This document shows positions 29,874-43,225 of a stretch of DNA of 64,000 nucleotides, one piece after another; positions within the stretch are counted from its first letter, which is position 1, and each line of letters opens with the position of its first letter. The DNA lies in NCBI GenBank assembly GCA_020161145.1, contig JAIUPQ010000003.1, positions 1-64,000 of the forward strand, in the 5' to 3' direction. Below the pieces are notes generated by a model. The model searched no databases. It saw nothing but the letters and a program-made list of their open reading frames with translations, and was not told where the DNA came from. The position numbers were made by a program, and so were the translations under genes. The stretch is from Pseudomonadota bacterium. GTDB taxonomy: Bacteria > Pseudomonadota > Gammaproteobacteria > Burkholderiales > Burkholderiaceae_C.

Positions 29874-30524
29874 ATGAATCACGAGATCCTGCCTTTTGTC
29901 GTCAGTAGCGTGCACTCGCCCGCTGATTTGCGCGACGCAGCCGCGTTGCGCAGCGAAGCCTACGGCCGCCACACCGAATCGCTGCGCAGCGCGCTGGCCC
30001 GTCCCGATCTGGTGGACCGCCGCCACGGCACGCTGGTGCTGCTGGTGCGCGACAAGGCCACGGGCGCCGCAGTGGGCACCGCCCGGATGCAGTTCAGCCA
30101 CCATGGCCCGTTGCCGCTGGACGCCTGCGTGACGCTCCCACCGACGCTGGCCCGGGCGCGGCGGGCCGAAATCACCCGCCTGGCCATCGCCCACGGCGCC
30201 GACGCGCGTGTGCGGCTGGCGCTGTTCAAGGCCTGCTGGCAGTACTGCGAGGCCGAGGACGTGGCGCATCTGGTCATTGCCGCACGCAGCGCCGCCTTGC
30301 TGCGCATCTACGGCCACCTGGGCATGACCACGCTGACCGACGCCGACGACTGGATCAACCTGCCCTACGCCGGCGACCTGCCGCACCGTGTGCGCACGCT
30401 GGACATGCGGTCGGTGTACGCGCTGTGGCGCGACGCCCACCACCCGGCCATGCCGTTCATGGTGGGCACGCACCACCCCGACATCCACGCGCCGCAGGCC
30501 CTGCCGCTGCCGCTGGCCGCCTGA
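29874..30524 (+). CDS. FeeM-like N-acyltransferase (GNAT fold)
   Basis: 216 residues from ATG 29874 (MNHEILPFVV). The sequence FRALRSEAYGRH-type start (DAAALRSEAYGRH), GTARMQFSHHG, then RAEITRLAIAH and LRIYGHLGM match N-acyl amino acid synthase FeeM and related acyl-homoserine-lactone-synthase-like GNAT proteins common in betaproteobacteria. These transfer an acyl group from acyl-ACP to an amine. It stands alone between thyA and the convergent DUF1501 gene. The acyl acceptor is unknown. Confidence 0.75.
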   Translation: MNHEILPFVVSSVHSPADLRDAAALRSEAYGRHTESLRSALARPDLVDRRHGTLVLLVRDKATGAAVGTARMQFSHHGPLPLDACVTLPPTLARARRAEITRLAIAHGADARVRLALFKACWQYCEAEDVAHLVIAARSAALLRIYGHLGMTTLTDADDWINLPYAGDLPHRVRTLDMRSVYALWRDAHHPAMPFMVGTHHPDIHAPQALPLPLAA

Positions 30525-30528
30525 CGCT

Positions 30529-30550
30529 GGGCAGGCCACCCGGCCTGCCC
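30529..30550. terminator. Hairpin between convergent FeeM-like and DUF1501 genes
   Basis: A perfect 9-bp stem (GGGCAGGCC / GGCCTGCCC) with a four-base loop, located 4 bases after the FeeM-like stop and 5 bases before the DUF1501 stop. The T tract on either side is poor, so termination may be weak, but the position fits a shared convergent terminator. Confidence 0.6.
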
Positions 30551-30555
30551 TGGGT

Positions 30556-31971
30556 TTACAGGAAGCCCAGCTTGGGCTGCTTGAAGGCGCCGATGTTGGG
30601 CAACGCCGTGGCCAGCTGGCTGTCGCTGACGCCAAACCAGCCCAGCAAGGTCGCCGCGTACTGGTCCACCGCCGAGGTGGGAATCCAGCGGCCCTGGTGG
30701 GCGCCCAGGTCACCCGCATCGTCGGGACCACCCAGTTGCAGCGTGGGGTAGGTGCCGTAGGTTTTGCCTCCCTTGACTGACCCGCCCAGCACCAGATGGT
30801 GGTTGCCCCAGGCGTGGTCGGTGCCGTCGCTGCCGTTGGGTGCCAACGTGCGGCCGAAGTCGCTTTGCGTAAAGCTGGTGACCACGCCGTCCAGGCCCAG
30901 GTTCTGCATGGCGGTGTGGAAGCAGTTCAGCGCGTCGCCCAGCTCGCGCAGCAGGTCGGCATGGGCGCCGAGTTGCTGGCCATGGGTGTCATAGCCGCCC
31001 TGGGAGGCGAAATACATCTGCCGATTGCCCTGCACCTGGGCGTTGTTGGCAATCAGCCGCGCGATCTGGTAGAGCTGCGCGGACAGGATGCCATTGACGC
31101 TGTTGCCCGAGATGAAGGGCGCAAACGCCGCGTCCACCACCTTGTTCGACTGTGCATCGCCCGGTCGCGACGACACCAGCGGATCCAGCCGGGTCGAGGT
31201 GGCCATGGCGTCGTTGTAATGGGCGACGTAGGCCGTGCGCAGCCCCAGGGTCTGGGACTGGGCATACAGCGCGTCCAGCGCCGCCTTGCGCCGCTGGGCG
31301 CCTTCCCAGACCAGTTCGGCCGGACGCATGTTGTCCAGCCCGAAGCCCCGGCCGGCCAGTGGCAGCACCAGCGGCGAGCGCCCCGCCTCGGCGCCGAAAC
31401 GCGTGGCGTCGGACACCGAGATGACCGGATTGGCGGTGCCCAGCACCGCGCAGCCGCGCCCGCCCCAGCCGGTGCGCTCCTGGATGGAGATGCCGGCGGT
31501 TTCCCACAGGGTCTGCTGGTCGCTGTGCGAGAACAGCGCATCGGGCCGGAACGGCGAGCCGTCCGGTGCGGCCAGAAACTCCGCCCGGGTGGTGGGCTTG
31601 CCCAGCGGGCCCACGTTGAACACCGGCGCCAGCGCGCCGCGCCGCCAATGGGGCAGCAGCGCCGAGAGGCTGGGGTGCAGGCCGTAGTCGGCGCCGCTCA
31701 GTGCCACCAGGCTGCTCTTGTCGAGCGCCAGCTTGCCACGCACCCCGCTGTACTGCCCGTAGCGCGTGACGTCCATGGGCACGATGGTGTTGGTGCCGTC
31801 GTTGCCGCCATACAGAAAGATGCTGACCAGGGCCTTGTAGTCGGCCGCGTGGGCGGCGCCCGTGCCCAGGGTCAGGTTGGCCAGCGTGCCGGCACCCAGG
31901 GCCGCAGCCACGGTGGCGCCCGAGCGGCCCAGCAATTGGCGGCGCGTGAGTGAAGGGGTCGAATGGGTCAT
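30556..31971 (-). CDS. Tat-exported DUF1501 protein
   Basis: 471 residues from ATG 31971, with GAGGAG upstream. It has a Tat-type signal (LTRRQLLGRSG, then a hydrophobic stretch ending GAAHA). The body follows the DUF1501 pattern, a sulfatase/alkaline-phosphatase-like fold: LVSIFLYGGNDGTNTIVPMD near the start, YDTHGQQLGAH in the middle, and SDFGRTLAPNGSDGTDHAWG near the end. The enzyme activity of this family is unknown. It is encoded 16 bases after its usual partner, the DUF1800 protein. Confidence 0.88.
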   Translation of the reverse strand: MTHSTPSLTRRQLLGRSGATVAAALGAGTLANLTLGTGAAHAADYKALVSIFLYGGNDGTNTIVPMDVTRYGQYSGVRGKLALDKSSLVALSGADYGLHPSLSALLPHWRRGALAPVFNVGPLGKPTTRAEFLAAPDGSPFRPDALFSHSDQQTLWETAGISIQERTGWGGRGCAVLGTANPVISVSDATRFGAEAGRSPLVLPLAGRGFGLDNMRPAELVWEGAQRRKAALDALYAQSQTLGLRTAYVAHYNDAMATSTRLDPLVSSRPGDAQSNKVVDAAFAPFISGNSVNGILSAQLYQIARLIANNAQVQGNRQMYFASQGGYDTHGQQLGAHADLLRELGDALNCFHTAMQNLGLDGVVTSFTQSDFGRTLAPNGSDGTDHAWGNHHLVLGGSVKGGKTYGTYPTLQLGGPDDAGDLGAHQGRWIPTSAVDQYAATLLGWFGVSDSQLATALPNIGAFKQPKLGFL

Positions 31972-31987
31972 GATGAAACTCCTCGCC

Positions 31988-33757
31988 TCAGCGTTGCACT
32001 TGATAGTCTGGCGAGGCCATGACCAGATAGAAGGCGGTACCCACACGCCACTCACGCCACTCGGACGTGTTCTCGGCGGCGTAGGCGTTGATGGCATCGA
32101 TGACCTTGCCGCGTGCCGGCTCGGCCAGCGGCTGGCCCAGCATCATGTTGGCCACGCGGTCCACCAGTGCGCCCGGGTTAGTCACCGAGTTGAAGAAGTC
32201 GGCCTTGCGCACATAGGTGCCGGTGGCGCCCGGAATGCTGCCGTCCTTGAACGGCACCCCGTTGGAGCCCAGGTAGATGTTGTTCAGGTAGTTCAGCCGC
32301 ACCAGCGCCGCATTGGTGCTGTGGATGCCGAACTCGGGCCCCGTCAGCTGCGTGCCGGCCACCGGGAACTCGGACGGGTAGAAGTTGAACACCGACGGCG
32401 CCATGAACACCATCTGCTGCAGCGAGGTGTCCCAGATCCAGTGCAGCGACGTGCTGTCGGTGCCGCCGTTGAGCGCGCGCAGCGCGCCCACCATCAACAG
32501 CACCGGCTCACGCAGGTGGCCCGCACGGTTGCCATTGGGTGCGGCCTGGCGGGCCTGACGGTCGAGCAGCACGGCGGCCACGGTGGCCGCCAGGTCGCCG
32601 CGCTTGCCGGCCCCGAAGCTGATGCCGTCCGCGCTGTAGCTGCCGCTGGTGAAGGCATCAGCCACACGGCGCACATAGGCCGCCGGCGGGTTGCTCATGA
32701 CCAGCTTCTCGATCAGCCGCTTGGCCATGAACGGCGCCATGTTGGGGTGCTGCATCAGGCTGTCCAGCACCGCCTCCAGCGCCGACGGCGCCGTGCTGCC
32801 AGCCGGCACCACCACGCTGGACAGCAGTTGCCGGCGGTTGGTGTCGTGATAGGGCGCGAACGGCGTCATGTCGCCGCCATAGGCTTCGCAGTTGGGACTG
32901 GAGCCACCGCACAGATAGCCGACCAGCCCGCCCACCGGATAGGTCCAGCCGGTCAGCGCGTAGGCGTACTCGCGCACGGTATTGTTGTCGTAGGTGGGCT
33001 TGCAACTGCCGCCCAGCAGGCTGCCGTCGGCGTTGAGCTGGCAAGGCCCCAGCGAGAACAGCTGCATCATCTCGCGCGCATAGTTCTCGTTGGGCGAGGC
33101 CTTGTTGTTGTTCACGTTGTCGAGGAACTTGCCCATGATGGGCGACAACGTCATCTGGCGCAGCACGTCGCGGTAGTTGCCAAACGCCAGATCAATCTGC
33201 TGGTTGTAGTGGCGCTTGAAGCCGTAGGTGCCGTTGCTCTGCGTGGTGTTGACCACGATGAGCTGCGACAGCGCAAAGGCCACGCGCTGGCGCAACTGGT
33301 CGGGCTGGAAGCTGGCGTTGCGGTAGAAGTCCCAGATCAGCGGGTCGATGCTGAAGTTGTCGCGCCAGCAGGTGGGGCTGTCTTTTTGCGGGGACTGGCT
33401 GCAATAGTCACCCCCCTTGGGCGTGTGCACCGGCGTGCTGCCACCTGCGTTGTAGCGCGAGGCCGGCAGGTTCATCTGTGCCTGCACCCAGCGGGCGCGG
33501 GTGGTGGCCTTGAGCTCGGCCACCAGCGCCTCATTGGGGCCAAACGTGGCCTGATGGGCCAGGCGCACGGCCTCTTGCTGTGACATCTTGGCTGTTGGCG
33601 CCTCGGCGGCGGTAGCCAGGCGGCGTGCGTCCGCGTCGCTGGCCAGGTCGGTGGATGCGGCGCTGTCGCCACGGCCGCCACCGCAGGCCGCCAGGGCGCC
33701 GGCCAGCAAAGCCGCGCCCGCCAGGCGCACCGGCCTGGTGAAGGAAAAAACAATCAT
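31988..33757 (-). CDS. DUF1800 lipoprotein
   Basis: 589 residues. The N-terminus is a lipoprotein signal with lipobox LAAC (GALAACGGG). DUF1800 features include ARLAHQATFGPNE-like (AVRLAHQATFGPNEALVAEL), the central NENYAREMMQLFSLGPCQL, EYAYALTGWTY, a long insertion with FIAYHD-type residues (PFAPYHDTNRRQ), and the C-terminal PSVFNFYPSEFP. Function is unknown. DUF1800 and DUF1501 genes are paired across many phyla, so the two proteins probably act together in the envelope. Confidence 0.87.
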   Translation of the reverse strand: MIVFSFTRPVRLAGAALLAGALAACGGGRGDSAASTDLASDADARRLATAAEAPTAKMSQQEAVRLAHQATFGPNEALVAELKATTRARWVQAQMNLPASRYNAGGSTPVHTPKGGDYCSQSPQKDSPTCWRDNFSIDPLIWDFYRNASFQPDQLRQRVAFALSQLIVVNTTQSNGTYGFKRHYNQQIDLAFGNYRDVLRQMTLSPIMGKFLDNVNNNKASPNENYAREMMQLFSLGPCQLNADGSLLGGSCKPTYDNNTVREYAYALTGWTYPVGGLVGYLCGGSSPNCEAYGGDMTPFAPYHDTNRRQLLSSVVVPAGSTAPSALEAVLDSLMQHPNMAPFMAKRLIEKLVMSNPPAAYVRRVADAFTSGSYSADGISFGAGKRGDLAATVAAVLLDRQARQAAPNGNRAGHLREPVLLMVGALRALNGGTDSTSLHWIWDTSLQQMVFMAPSVFNFYPSEFPVAGTQLTGPEFGIHSTNAALVRLNYLNNIYLGSNGVPFKDGSIPGATGTYVRKADFFNSVTNPGALVDRVANMMLGQPLAEPARGKVIDAINAYAAENTSEWREWRVGTAFYLVMASPDYQVQR

Positions 33758-33930
33758 GAGTGGACTCTCTGCCTAAGGAACCGTCACGGCACTGCCGCAC
33801 CCAGTCAGGTGCGCTCGTGGCTGGGCGCTATCTTCAAGGCGCCCGCCGACGCGCTGTTTCTAAATGCGCGTCAACCCCCCATACAGGCGATGACAAACCG
33901 ACAGTTGGTGACAACTTAATGGATTTGCTC

Positions 33931-34845
33931 TCAATTCACTGCAAGGGGAACATCTGCGGCGGTGCGCTGGCGTTCGCGCAGCGCCAGCCATTCGTTGACC
34001 AGCAGCGCGCCGATGACCAGCGGGCCACCGATGAAGGCCGCCGGACCCGGTGCCTCGCCTGCGCCCACCCAGGCCAACAGCACGCCGAAGGTGACCTCCA
34101 GCAGCGACAGCAGCGCCATCTCGGGCGCCGGCAGCACGCGGCCCGCCGCCACCACCATCAGGCAGGGCACGGCCAGTTGAAACACGCCCAGACCGGCCAG
34201 CAGCGTCACGTCGTGCGCCGTGGCCGAAAAAGGCAGTGCCAACGGCAGCACGGCCAGCGCGCTGACCACGGCCCCCACCAGCACCGCCGGCAGCAGATCG
34301 ACCGGGGGCCGGTTGGCGGCCGTCTGGCTGGCGTGCTGCATCAGCGTCCAGTTGGTGGCGTTGGACAGCGGGACGCTGAAGGCCACCAGCGCCCCCAGCA
34401 TGGCACTGCCACCCGCCAGCGCCGCGCCGCCATACATCCAGACCATGCCGACGCCGGCCACCCCAATGGCCACCCAGGTGCGCCGGGCGACGTGCTGGCG
34501 CAGAAAAAAGCGCGCGAACACCGCCGTCAGCAGCGGCGCCGTGGCCATCACGATCAGCACCGTGGCCACGCGCGTCAGCGTCATGGCCACCATGAAGCCG
34601 GTGAAGCTCACGGCCCAGCAGGCACCCGAGGCCCACAGCGGCCAGCCCGCACGGCGCATCTGGGCAAACAGGCCCGGCCCGCGCAGCCACAGCAGGATGG
34701 CCAGCACCGTCACGGCGGTGACGGCCGAGCGCCAGAACGTGACCTCGAAGCTGCGCGCCGCGTCCAGAAAGCGCGTGACCATGCCGGCCGTGCTCCACAG
34801 GAAGGTGGCCAGCACCATCATCCAGACGGCGCGCAGATGCGTCAC
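33931..34845 (-). CDS. EamA/DMT-family transporter
   Basis: 304 residues with about ten hydrophobic helices in two EamA halves (LRAVWMMVLATFLWSTAGMV near the start; PLSNATNWTLMQHASQ at the join; PAPEMALLSLLEVTFGVLLA near the end). DMT transporters export metabolites or amino acids; the substrate cannot be told. It starts 4 bases after the typA stop, so it may be expressed from the typA operon. Confidence 0.88.
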   Translation of the reverse strand: MTHLRAVWMMVLATFLWSTAGMVTRFLDAARSFEVTFWRSAVTAVTVLAILLWLRGPGLFAQMRRAGWPLWASGACWAVSFTGFMVAMTLTRVATVLIVMATAPLLTAVFARFFLRQHVARRTWVAIGVAGVGMVWMYGGAALAGGSAMLGALVAFSVPLSNATNWTLMQHASQTAANRPPVDLLPAVLVGAVVSALAVLPLALPFSATAHDVTLLAGLGVFQLAVPCLMVVAAGRVLPAPEMALLSLLEVTFGVLLAWVGAGEAPGPAAFIGGPLVIGALLVNEWLALRERQRTAADVPLAVN

Positions 34846-34849
34846 GGCG

Positions 34850-36688
34850 TCAGCCTTCGCGCTGAGCGCGCTTGCGCTCGTGCTCCTTCAGATGGCGCTT
34901 GCGCAGGCGCACGCTCTTGGGTGTGATCTCGACCAGCTCGTCGTCCTCGATGAACTCGACGCCATACTCCAGCGTCAGCTCGATGGGCGGCGTGATCTTG
35001 ATGGCGTCTTCCTTGCCGCTGACACGGAAGTTGGTCAGCTGCTTGGTGCGCACGGCGTTGACCACCAGGTCGTTGTCGCGGCTGTGGATGCCCACGATCA
35101 TGCCCTCGTAGACGGGGTCGCCCGCGCGCACGAACATGCGGCCCCGGTCGTCGAGCTTGCCCAGCGCGTAGGTGACGATTTCGCCGTCGTCCTGGCTGAT
35201 GAGCACGCCGTTCTTGCGCCCGCCGATCTCGCCCTTGTAGGCCTCGTAGCCGTCAAAGATGTTGGCGATCAGGCCCGAGCCGCGCGTGAGGTTCATGAAC
35301 TCGTTGGCAAAGCCAATCAGGCCACGCGCCGGGATGCGGTACTCCAGGCGCACGCGGCCACGGCCGTCCGGCTCCATGTTGACCAACTCGCCCTTGCGCT
35401 CGCCCAGCGCCTGCATGACGCCGCCCTGGTGGCCTTCCTCGATGTCGGTGGTGACCAGCTCGATGGGCTCGTGGCGCTCGCCATCCACATCGTGAAAGAC
35501 CACGCGCGGCTTGGAGACGGCCAGCTCGTAGCCCTCGCGGCGCATGTTCTCCAGCAGGATGGTCAGGTGCAGCTCGCCGCGGCCCGAGACTTCGAAAATG
35601 CCGTCCTCGTCGGTCTCCTTGACGCGCAGCGCCACGTTGGATTGCAGCTCTTTTTGCAGCCGGTCCCAGATCTGGCGGCTGGTGACGTACTTGCCCTCGC
35701 GGCCCGCCAAGGGGCTGGTGTTGACGCAGAAGTTCATCGTCAGCGTGGGCTCGTCCACCTTCAGCATGGGCAGCGGCTGCGGATCGAGCGGGTCGGTCAC
35801 GGTGACGCCGATGCCGATGTCCTCGATGCCGTTGATCAGCACGATGTCGCCCGGACCCGCCTCGGGCGTCTGCATGCGGTCCAGCCCCTGGAAGGTCAGC
35901 ACCTGGTTGACGCGGCCCTTGTAGTTCTTGCCGTCCTCGCCTTCCATGACCAGCACGTCCTGGCCCGGCTTGACGGTGCCGGCGCTGATGCGCCCCACCC
36001 CGATGCGGCCCACGAACGTGGAGTAGTCCAGCGCCGAGATCTGCAGCTGCAGCGGCGCGGCCGCATCGCCCTGGTGCGGCGTCACGTGCTTGAGGATGGT
36101 GTTGAACAGCGCGGCCATGTCCGGCCCCCATTGCGCGCCCGGCTCGCCCTCTTCCAGCGACGACCAGCCGTTGATGCCCGAGGCGTAGACCACCGGGAAG
36201 TCCAGCTGCTCATCGGTGGCGCCCAGTTTGTCGAACAGATCGAACGCGGCGTTGATCACCTTGTCGGGGTTGGCGCCGGGCTTGTCCACCTTGTTGACCA
36301 CGACGATGGGGTTGAGCCCCAGCGCCAGCGCCTTCTTGGTGACGAAGCGGGTCTGCGGCATGGGGCCTTCCTGCGCGTCGATCAGCAGCACCACGCCATC
36401 GACCATGGACAGCGCCCGCTCCACCTCGCCGCCAAAGTCGGCGTGGCCCGGGGTATCGACGATGTTGATGTGCGTGCCCTGCCATGAGACGGCACAGTTC
36501 TTGGCCAGGATGGTGATGCCGCGCTCGCGTTCGATGGCGTTGCTGTCCATCACCGTGTCCACGACTTTCTCGTGCTCGGCAAAGGTGCCGCTCTGGCGCA
36601 GCAGTTGGTCAACCAGCGTGGTCTTGCCATGGTCGACGTGGGCGATGATGGCGACGTTGCGGATCTGGTGGGTGTCGGGACGGCTCAT
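34850..36688 (-). CDS. typA: Ribosome-associated GTPase TypA/BipA
   Basis: 612 residues. The G domain shows [15 protein letters not shown] (G1), RGITILAKN (G2), [15 protein letters not shown] (G3) and [10 protein letters not shown] (G4). EF-G-like domains III and V follow, with the BipA-specific C-terminal domain containing [20 protein letters not shown] and [20 protein letters not shown]. It helps large-subunit assembly and growth under stress or cold. Its ATG overlaps the truB stop. Confidence 0.97.
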   Translation of the reverse strand: MSRPDTHQIRNVAIIAHVDHGKTTLVDQLLRQSGTFAEHEKVVDTVMDSNAIERERGITILAKNCAVSWQGTHINIVDTPGHADFGGEVERALSMVDGVVLLIDAQEGPMPQTRFVTKKALALGLNPIVVVNKVDKPGANPDKVINAAFDLFDKLGATDEQLDFPVVYASGINGWSSLEEGEPGAQWGPDMAALFNTILKHVTPHQGDAAAPLQLQISALDYSTFVGRIGVGRISAGTVKPGQDVLVMEGEDGKNYKGRVNQVLTFQGLDRMQTPEAGPGDIVLINGIEDIGIGVTVTDPLDPQPLPMLKVDEPTLTMNFCVNTSPLAGREGKYVTSRQIWDRLQKELQSNVALRVKETDEDGIFEVSGRGELHLTILLENMRREGYELAVSKPRVVFHDVDGERHEPIELVTTDIEEGHQGGVMQALGERKGELVNMEPDGRGRVRLEYRIPARGLIGFANEFMNLTRGSGLIANIFDGYEAYKGEIGGRKNGVLISQDDGEIVTYALGKLDDRGRMFVRAGDPVYEGMIVGIHSRDNDLVVNAVRTKQLTNFRVSGKEDAIKITPPIELTLEYGVEFIEDDELVEITPKSVRLRKRHLKEHERKRAQREG

Positions 36689-37659
36689 GAGAGGCTCTCG
36701 GTTCTGGAATAGGGGTTCATCAGCAGCGCCGCCACTTCCGGCGGGCTGAGCAGGCGATCGGCGATCAGCTCGCCGCCCTGCAGGTGTGCACTGCCCAGCA
36801 GGGCGTGCGGTTCGGGACCGTAGACGCGCACCTGCGGCGCGTCGGGCAGGTTGACGCGGCGGCGCTGGCCGGCCAGGAAGCGCGCAGCCTCGGTCTCGGG
36901 CAGTTGCAGCAGCGGCCAGTCGGCCAACAGGCAGTCCGGCGGCATCAGGTGCGCCAGGCGCGCCTCGTCGGGCATGGCCTGCAGCGCATCCAGCGTGATG
37001 GCGGCCGCCACGTTGAGCGCACCGCTGCCGGTACGCCGCAGCGCAGCCAGATGGGCGCCGCAGCCCAGATGGGTGCCGATGTCTTCAGCCAGCGTGCGCA
37101 CGTAAGTGCCTTTGCTGCAGCGCACGCCCAGCGTCAGCAAGGCCAGCTCGGGCACCCAGGTCAGGACTTCCAGCGCGTGGATGGTGACGGCGCGCGGCTC
37201 GCGCGCCACCGTCTGGCCCTGGCGGGCATAGGTGTAGAGCGCCCGGCCATCCACCTTGAGCGCCGACTGCATGGGCGGCGTCTGGGTGATGGCGCCGGTG
37301 AAGGCCGCACAGGCGGCGCTGATGTCGGCCAGTTGCACGTGAACCGGCGCCCGGCTGATGACGGCGCCCTCGCGGTCGCCCCCTTCGCGGCACTCGCCCA
37401 GCTGCAACGTGGCTTCGTAGTGCTTGTCGGCGTCCAGGCTGACCTGGGCGAACTTGGTGGCGGCGCCAAAACACAGCGGCAGCAGGCCGGTGGCCAGCGG
37501 ATCCAGCGTGCCGGTGTGGCCCGCCTTTTGCGCCCGCAGCAAACCCTTGACCTTTTGCAGCGCATCGTTGCTGGACCAGCCCAGCGGCTTGTCCAGCAAC
37601 AACACGCCATGCAGCGCGCGGCGCGGCAGGCGGGCGGGTTTGGCGGCGTCGTCGCGCAT
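36685..37659 (-). CDS. truB: tRNA pseudouridine-55 synthase
   Basis: 324 residues. The TruB signature is [20 protein letters not shown], then the catalytic motif [18 protein letters not shown] with the nucleophilic Asp, [17 protein letters not shown] and [18 protein letters not shown]-terminal PUA-like region follows ([18 protein letters not shown]). The ATG overlaps the rbfA stop, the typical rbfA-truB coupling. Confidence 0.97.
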   Translation of the reverse strand: MRDDAAKPARLPRRALHGVLLLDKPLGWSSNDALQKVKGLLRAQKAGHTGTLDPLATGLLPLCFGAATKFAQVSLDADKHYEATLQLGECREGGDREGAVISRAPVHVQLADISAACAAFTGAITQTPPMQSALKVDGRALYTYARQGQTVAREPRAVTIHALEVLTWVPELALLTLGVRCSKGTYVRTLAEDIGTHLGCGAHLAALRRTGSGALNVAAAITLDALQAMPDEARLAHLMPPDCLLADWPLLQLPETEAARFLAGQRRRVNLPDAPQVRVYGPEPHALLGSAHLQGGELIADRLLSPPEVAALLMNPYSRTESLS

Positions 37660-38024
37660 CAGTCGTCCTGGGCCCGCGTGGCGTTGGCGCGCTGGATCAA
37701 GGCATTGAGCTCGGCCGCGCGCTCGGTGGTGGGGTCGAACTTGAAATGCAGCGTGGGCACGGTGTGGATCGTGAGCCGCTTGAACAAGCCGTTGCGCACG
37801 AAGCCGGCGGCCTGATTGAGCGCCACCTCGGCCTCGTGCGGGTCACCGGTAAGCACCGAGAAGGCAATCTTGGCGTGCGCATAGTCGGGCGTCACGTCCA
37901 CGGCGTGGATGGTGACGATGCCGATGCGCGGGTCTTTGAGCTCGCGAATCAACTCGGCCACATCGCGCTGGATCTGGTCGGCCACGCGCAGGCTGCGATG
38001 GGAAGCGCTGGGTTTGTGTCTCAT
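37659..38024 (-). CDS. rbfA: Ribosome-binding factor A
   Basis: 121 residues from ATG 38024 ([19 protein letters not shown]); the frame begins earlier without support. The KH-like fold shows [20 protein letters not shown], then [17 protein letters not shown] and the ending [20 protein letters not shown]. RbfA helps mature the 30S subunit 5' end, especially in the cold. It is downstream of infB after a 114-base gap containing an intergenic repeat. Confidence 0.96.
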   Translation of the reverse strand: MRHKPSASHRSLRVADQIQRDVAELIRELKDPRIGIVTIHAVDVTPDYAHAKIAFSVLTGDPHEAEVALNQAAGFVRNGLFKRLTIHTVPTLHFKFDPTTERAAELNALIQRANATRAQDD

Positions 38025-38039
38025 CTTCGGTACTCCGCA

Positions 38040-38138
38040 AACTGAACGCCCCGCCAAAGAGGCGGGGCGCTACCTAGGTCCAGGTGCGGATCCGGCTTGG
38101 CCGGGCCGCAGCCTGCCCCCCTCGTGGGAGCGTGGGGG
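38040..38138. repeat. Intergenic repeat and hairpins between infB and rbfA
   Basis: Contains a GCCCCGCC/GGCGGGGC hairpin and then GGATCCGGCTTGGCCGG followed by a C-rich/G-rich dyad ending GGGAGCGTGGGGG directly at the infB stop. The same arrangement recurs at about 54254..54324 and 57834..57904, each time directly against the stop of a minus-strand gene. It is a dispersed repeat able to form RNA hairpins. Confidence 0.6.
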
Positions 38139-41081
<2,943 letters not shown>

Positions 41082-41130
41082 GCTTGTGTTTCCTCGATCT
41101 TCTGCATGCCGGAGGTGGGTGGAGCGGACC

Positions 41131-42615
41131 TCAGGCGTTGTTCTCGAACCAGTGCGCGCGGGCCTTCATGATCAGCGCCTGCGCCGCCTCGGCTTCCATA
41201 CCGGTGATCTCCACCAGCTCGTCGCCGGCCAGATCGGCCAGGTCGTCGCGGGTGGCAATGCCGGCATCGGCCAGCTTGGCGATCCAGGCGGGTGTCAGGC
41301 CTTCCAGGTCGCGCAAATCCTGCGACACGGCCTCGACCTTCTCCTCGCGCACGATCTCCATGGTCAGCAGCGCGTCCTTGGCACGGTTGCGCAACTCGCC
41401 CACGGTGTCTTCGTCGAAGCCCTCGATCTCCAGCATCTCCTGCAGCGGCACATAGGCCACTTCTTCCAGGCTGGCAAAGCCCTCGGCGATCAGGATGTCG
41501 GCGACTTCCTCGTCCACGTCGAGCTTGTCGACGAACAGCTTGCGCACGGAGTCGGACTCTTCGGCCTGCTTGGCCGCCGACTCCTCGGCCGTCATGATGT
41601 TGATGCGCCAGCCCGTCAGCTCGCTGGCCAGGCGCACGTTCTGGCCGCCCCGGCCGATGGCGATGGCGAGGTTTTCCTCGTCCACCACCACGTCCATGGC
41701 ATGCCGCTCTTCGTCAACCACGATGGACTGCACGTTGGCCGGTGCCAGCGCGCCGATGACGAACTGCGCCGGGTCTTCACTCCACAGCACGATGTCCACG
41801 CGCTCGCCCGCCAGCTCGTTGGTGACGGCCGTCACGCGCGAGCCGCGCACGCCCACGCAGGTGCCGATGGGATCGACCCGCTTGTCGTACGAGACGACGG
41901 CGATCTTGGCCCGGCTGCCCGGGTCGCGGGCGGCGTTCTTGATCTCCAGCAGGCCTTGCTCGATCTCGGGCACCTCCTGGCCGAACAGCTCAATCATGAA
42001 GCCCGGCGCCGAGCGCGACAGCATGATTTGCGCACCGCGCGCGGTCGGGTCCACCCCGGCGATGTAGGCCCGCACGCGGTCGCCCGAGCGCAGGTTTTCC
42101 TTGGGGATCATCTCGCCGCGCTTGAGACGCCCTTCGACGCGGCCGCTCTCGACGATGATGTCGCCCTTGTCCAGCCGCTTGACGGTGCCCACGAAAATCT
42201 TGTCGCCGCGCGAGAGGAATTCGTTGAGCAGCTGCTCGCGCTCGGCGTCGCGGATTTTCTGCAGGATGACCTGCTTGGCCGCCTGGGCGCCAATGCGGCC
42301 AATGGGCACCGACTCGATGGCCTTCTCGATGAAGTCGCCCTCTTCCAGCTCGGGAATGTCCTCGATGGCGTCGGACAGCAGCTCTTCGGCATCGGGGTTT
42401 TGCAGGCCGGCCGAATCGGGCACCACCAGCCAGCGACGGAAGGTCTCGTGCTCGCCGGTGTCGCGGTCCACGGCCACGCGGATGTCCACCTCGCCGCCAA
42501 TCAGGCGCTTGGTGGCCGAGGCGAGCGCGGCCTCCACCGCACCGAAGACCACGTCGCGCTCGACGTTCTTCTCGCGGGAAATCGCGTCAACCAGCATCAG
42601 CATCTCGCGGTTCAT
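41131..42615 (-). CDS. nusA: Transcription termination/antitermination protein NusA
   Basis: 494 residues. The N domain starts [20 protein letters not shown]. The S1 domain ([18 protein letters not shown]), KH domains ([19 protein letters not shown], then [20 protein letters not shown]) and two acidic C-terminal repeats ([40 protein letters not shown]) follow, as in proteobacterial NusA. Its ATG overlaps the rimP stop. NusA can control its own operon through leader terminators, relevant to the hairpin upstream of rimP. Confidence 0.98.
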   Translation of the reverse strand: MNREMLMLVDAISREKNVERDVVFGAVEAALASATKRLIGGEVDIRVAVDRDTGEHETFRRWLVVPDSAGLQNPDAEELLSDAIEDIPELEEGDFIEKAIESVPIGRIGAQAAKQVILQKIRDAEREQLLNEFLSRGDKIFVGTVKRLDKGDIIVESGRVEGRLKRGEMIPKENLRSGDRVRAYIAGVDPTARGAQIMLSRSAPGFMIELFGQEVPEIEQGLLEIKNAARDPGSRAKIAVVSYDKRVDPIGTCVGVRGSRVTAVTNELAGERVDIVLWSEDPAQFVIGALAPANVQSIVVDEERHAMDVVVDEENLAIAIGRGGQNVRLASELTGWRINIMTAEESAAKQAEESDSVRKLFVDKLDVDEEVADILIAEGFASLEEVAYVPLQEMLEIEGFDEDTVGELRNRAKDALLTMEIVREEKVEAVSQDLRDLEGLTPAWIAKLADAGIATRDDLADLAGDELVEITGMEAEAAQALIMKARAHWFENNA

Positions 42616-43130
42616 TGTTCTTGCCCTCCGTCAGTCGGCTCAGCGGGTTGTTTGGGTTGTGAATCTGTTGATTTGCGGGTGCCGCGTTTGAAATCCAGTA
42701 CCGGCACCAGGCGCGCCTCGCGAATCTCGTCATACGTGGCAGCCAGCACCTGCTCGGTCTTGCCGCCCGCGACCAGCAGCTCGCAGCCGGTCTCGTTGGC
42801 CGCGCGCAGCAGGCCGCTCCATTTCTTGCGGCCCTCAAAGGGCAGCTTCAACGTCAGCAGCACCTGCGCGCCCATGAAGCGCACAAAATGCGCGGGGGTG
42901 CGCAGCGGCCGGTCCAGGCCCGGCGAAGACACTTCCAGCCGCGCGTAGTCGGCGCCTGCCACCTCCAGCGCATACTGGAGCTGGCGCGTCACGGCCTCGC
43001 AGTCGTCCACCGTGATGGCCTGACCGTCCAGCCGGTCGATGGTGACGCGCAGCAACCCGCCGCCGACACGTTCCTCGTCGACCAGCTCATAGCCCATGCC
43101 CACCACCGTCGTCTCGACCGCTTGACTCAA
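42612..43130 (-). CDS. rimP: Ribosome maturation factor RimP, likely TTG start
   Basis: 172 residues. The first usable codon in frame is TTG 43130 (then [20 protein letters not shown]), with GGCAAGG close by and AGAGG further out; no ATG lies in the right place. Conserved blocks are [20 protein letters not shown], the [16 protein letters not shown] motif and a C-terminal SH3-like barrel. An unusually long tail ([20 protein letters not shown]) is low complexity. RimP is needed for 30S maturation and heads the rimP-nusA-infB operon. Confidence 0.93.
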   Translation of the reverse strand: MSQAVETTVVGMGYELVDEERVGGGLLRVTIDRLDGQAITVDDCEAVTRQLQYALEVAGADYARLEVSSPGLDRPLRTPAHFVRFMGAQVLLTLKLPFEGRKKWSGLLRAANETGCELLVAGGKTEQVLAATYDEIREARLVPVLDFKRGTRKSTDSQPKQPAEPTDGGQEQ

Positions 43131-43171
43131 CGCCTTGCCACCTCTTCTAGACCTGCAAAAAACGCCAACGC

Positions 43172-43203
43172 AAAAAAAATGGGCAGCAATGCACCGCCCA
43201 TTT
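43172..43203 (-). terminator. Intrinsic terminator in the rimP-nusA-infB leader (candidate attenuator)
   Basis: On the minus strand AAATGGGC and GCCCATTT form an 8-bp stem around an 11-base loop, followed by a run of T (up to eight bases from 43179 down to 43172). It lies downstream of a good promoter (43226..43254) and 42 bases before the rimP TTG. It is therefore inside the transcript and must be read through for expression. NusA and rimP leaders are known sites of feedback termination in other proteobacteria; here the mechanism is inferred. Confidence 0.8.
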
Positions 43204-43225
43204 CAGGATATTCAGCGAAGCTAGG

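Noticed and set aside
38045-38068. GCCCCGCC/GGCGGGGC hairpin upstream of rbfA as a terminator
   Set aside because: No T run follows on the minus strand, and rbfA and truB would be cut off from the operon; kept only as part of the intergenic repeat.
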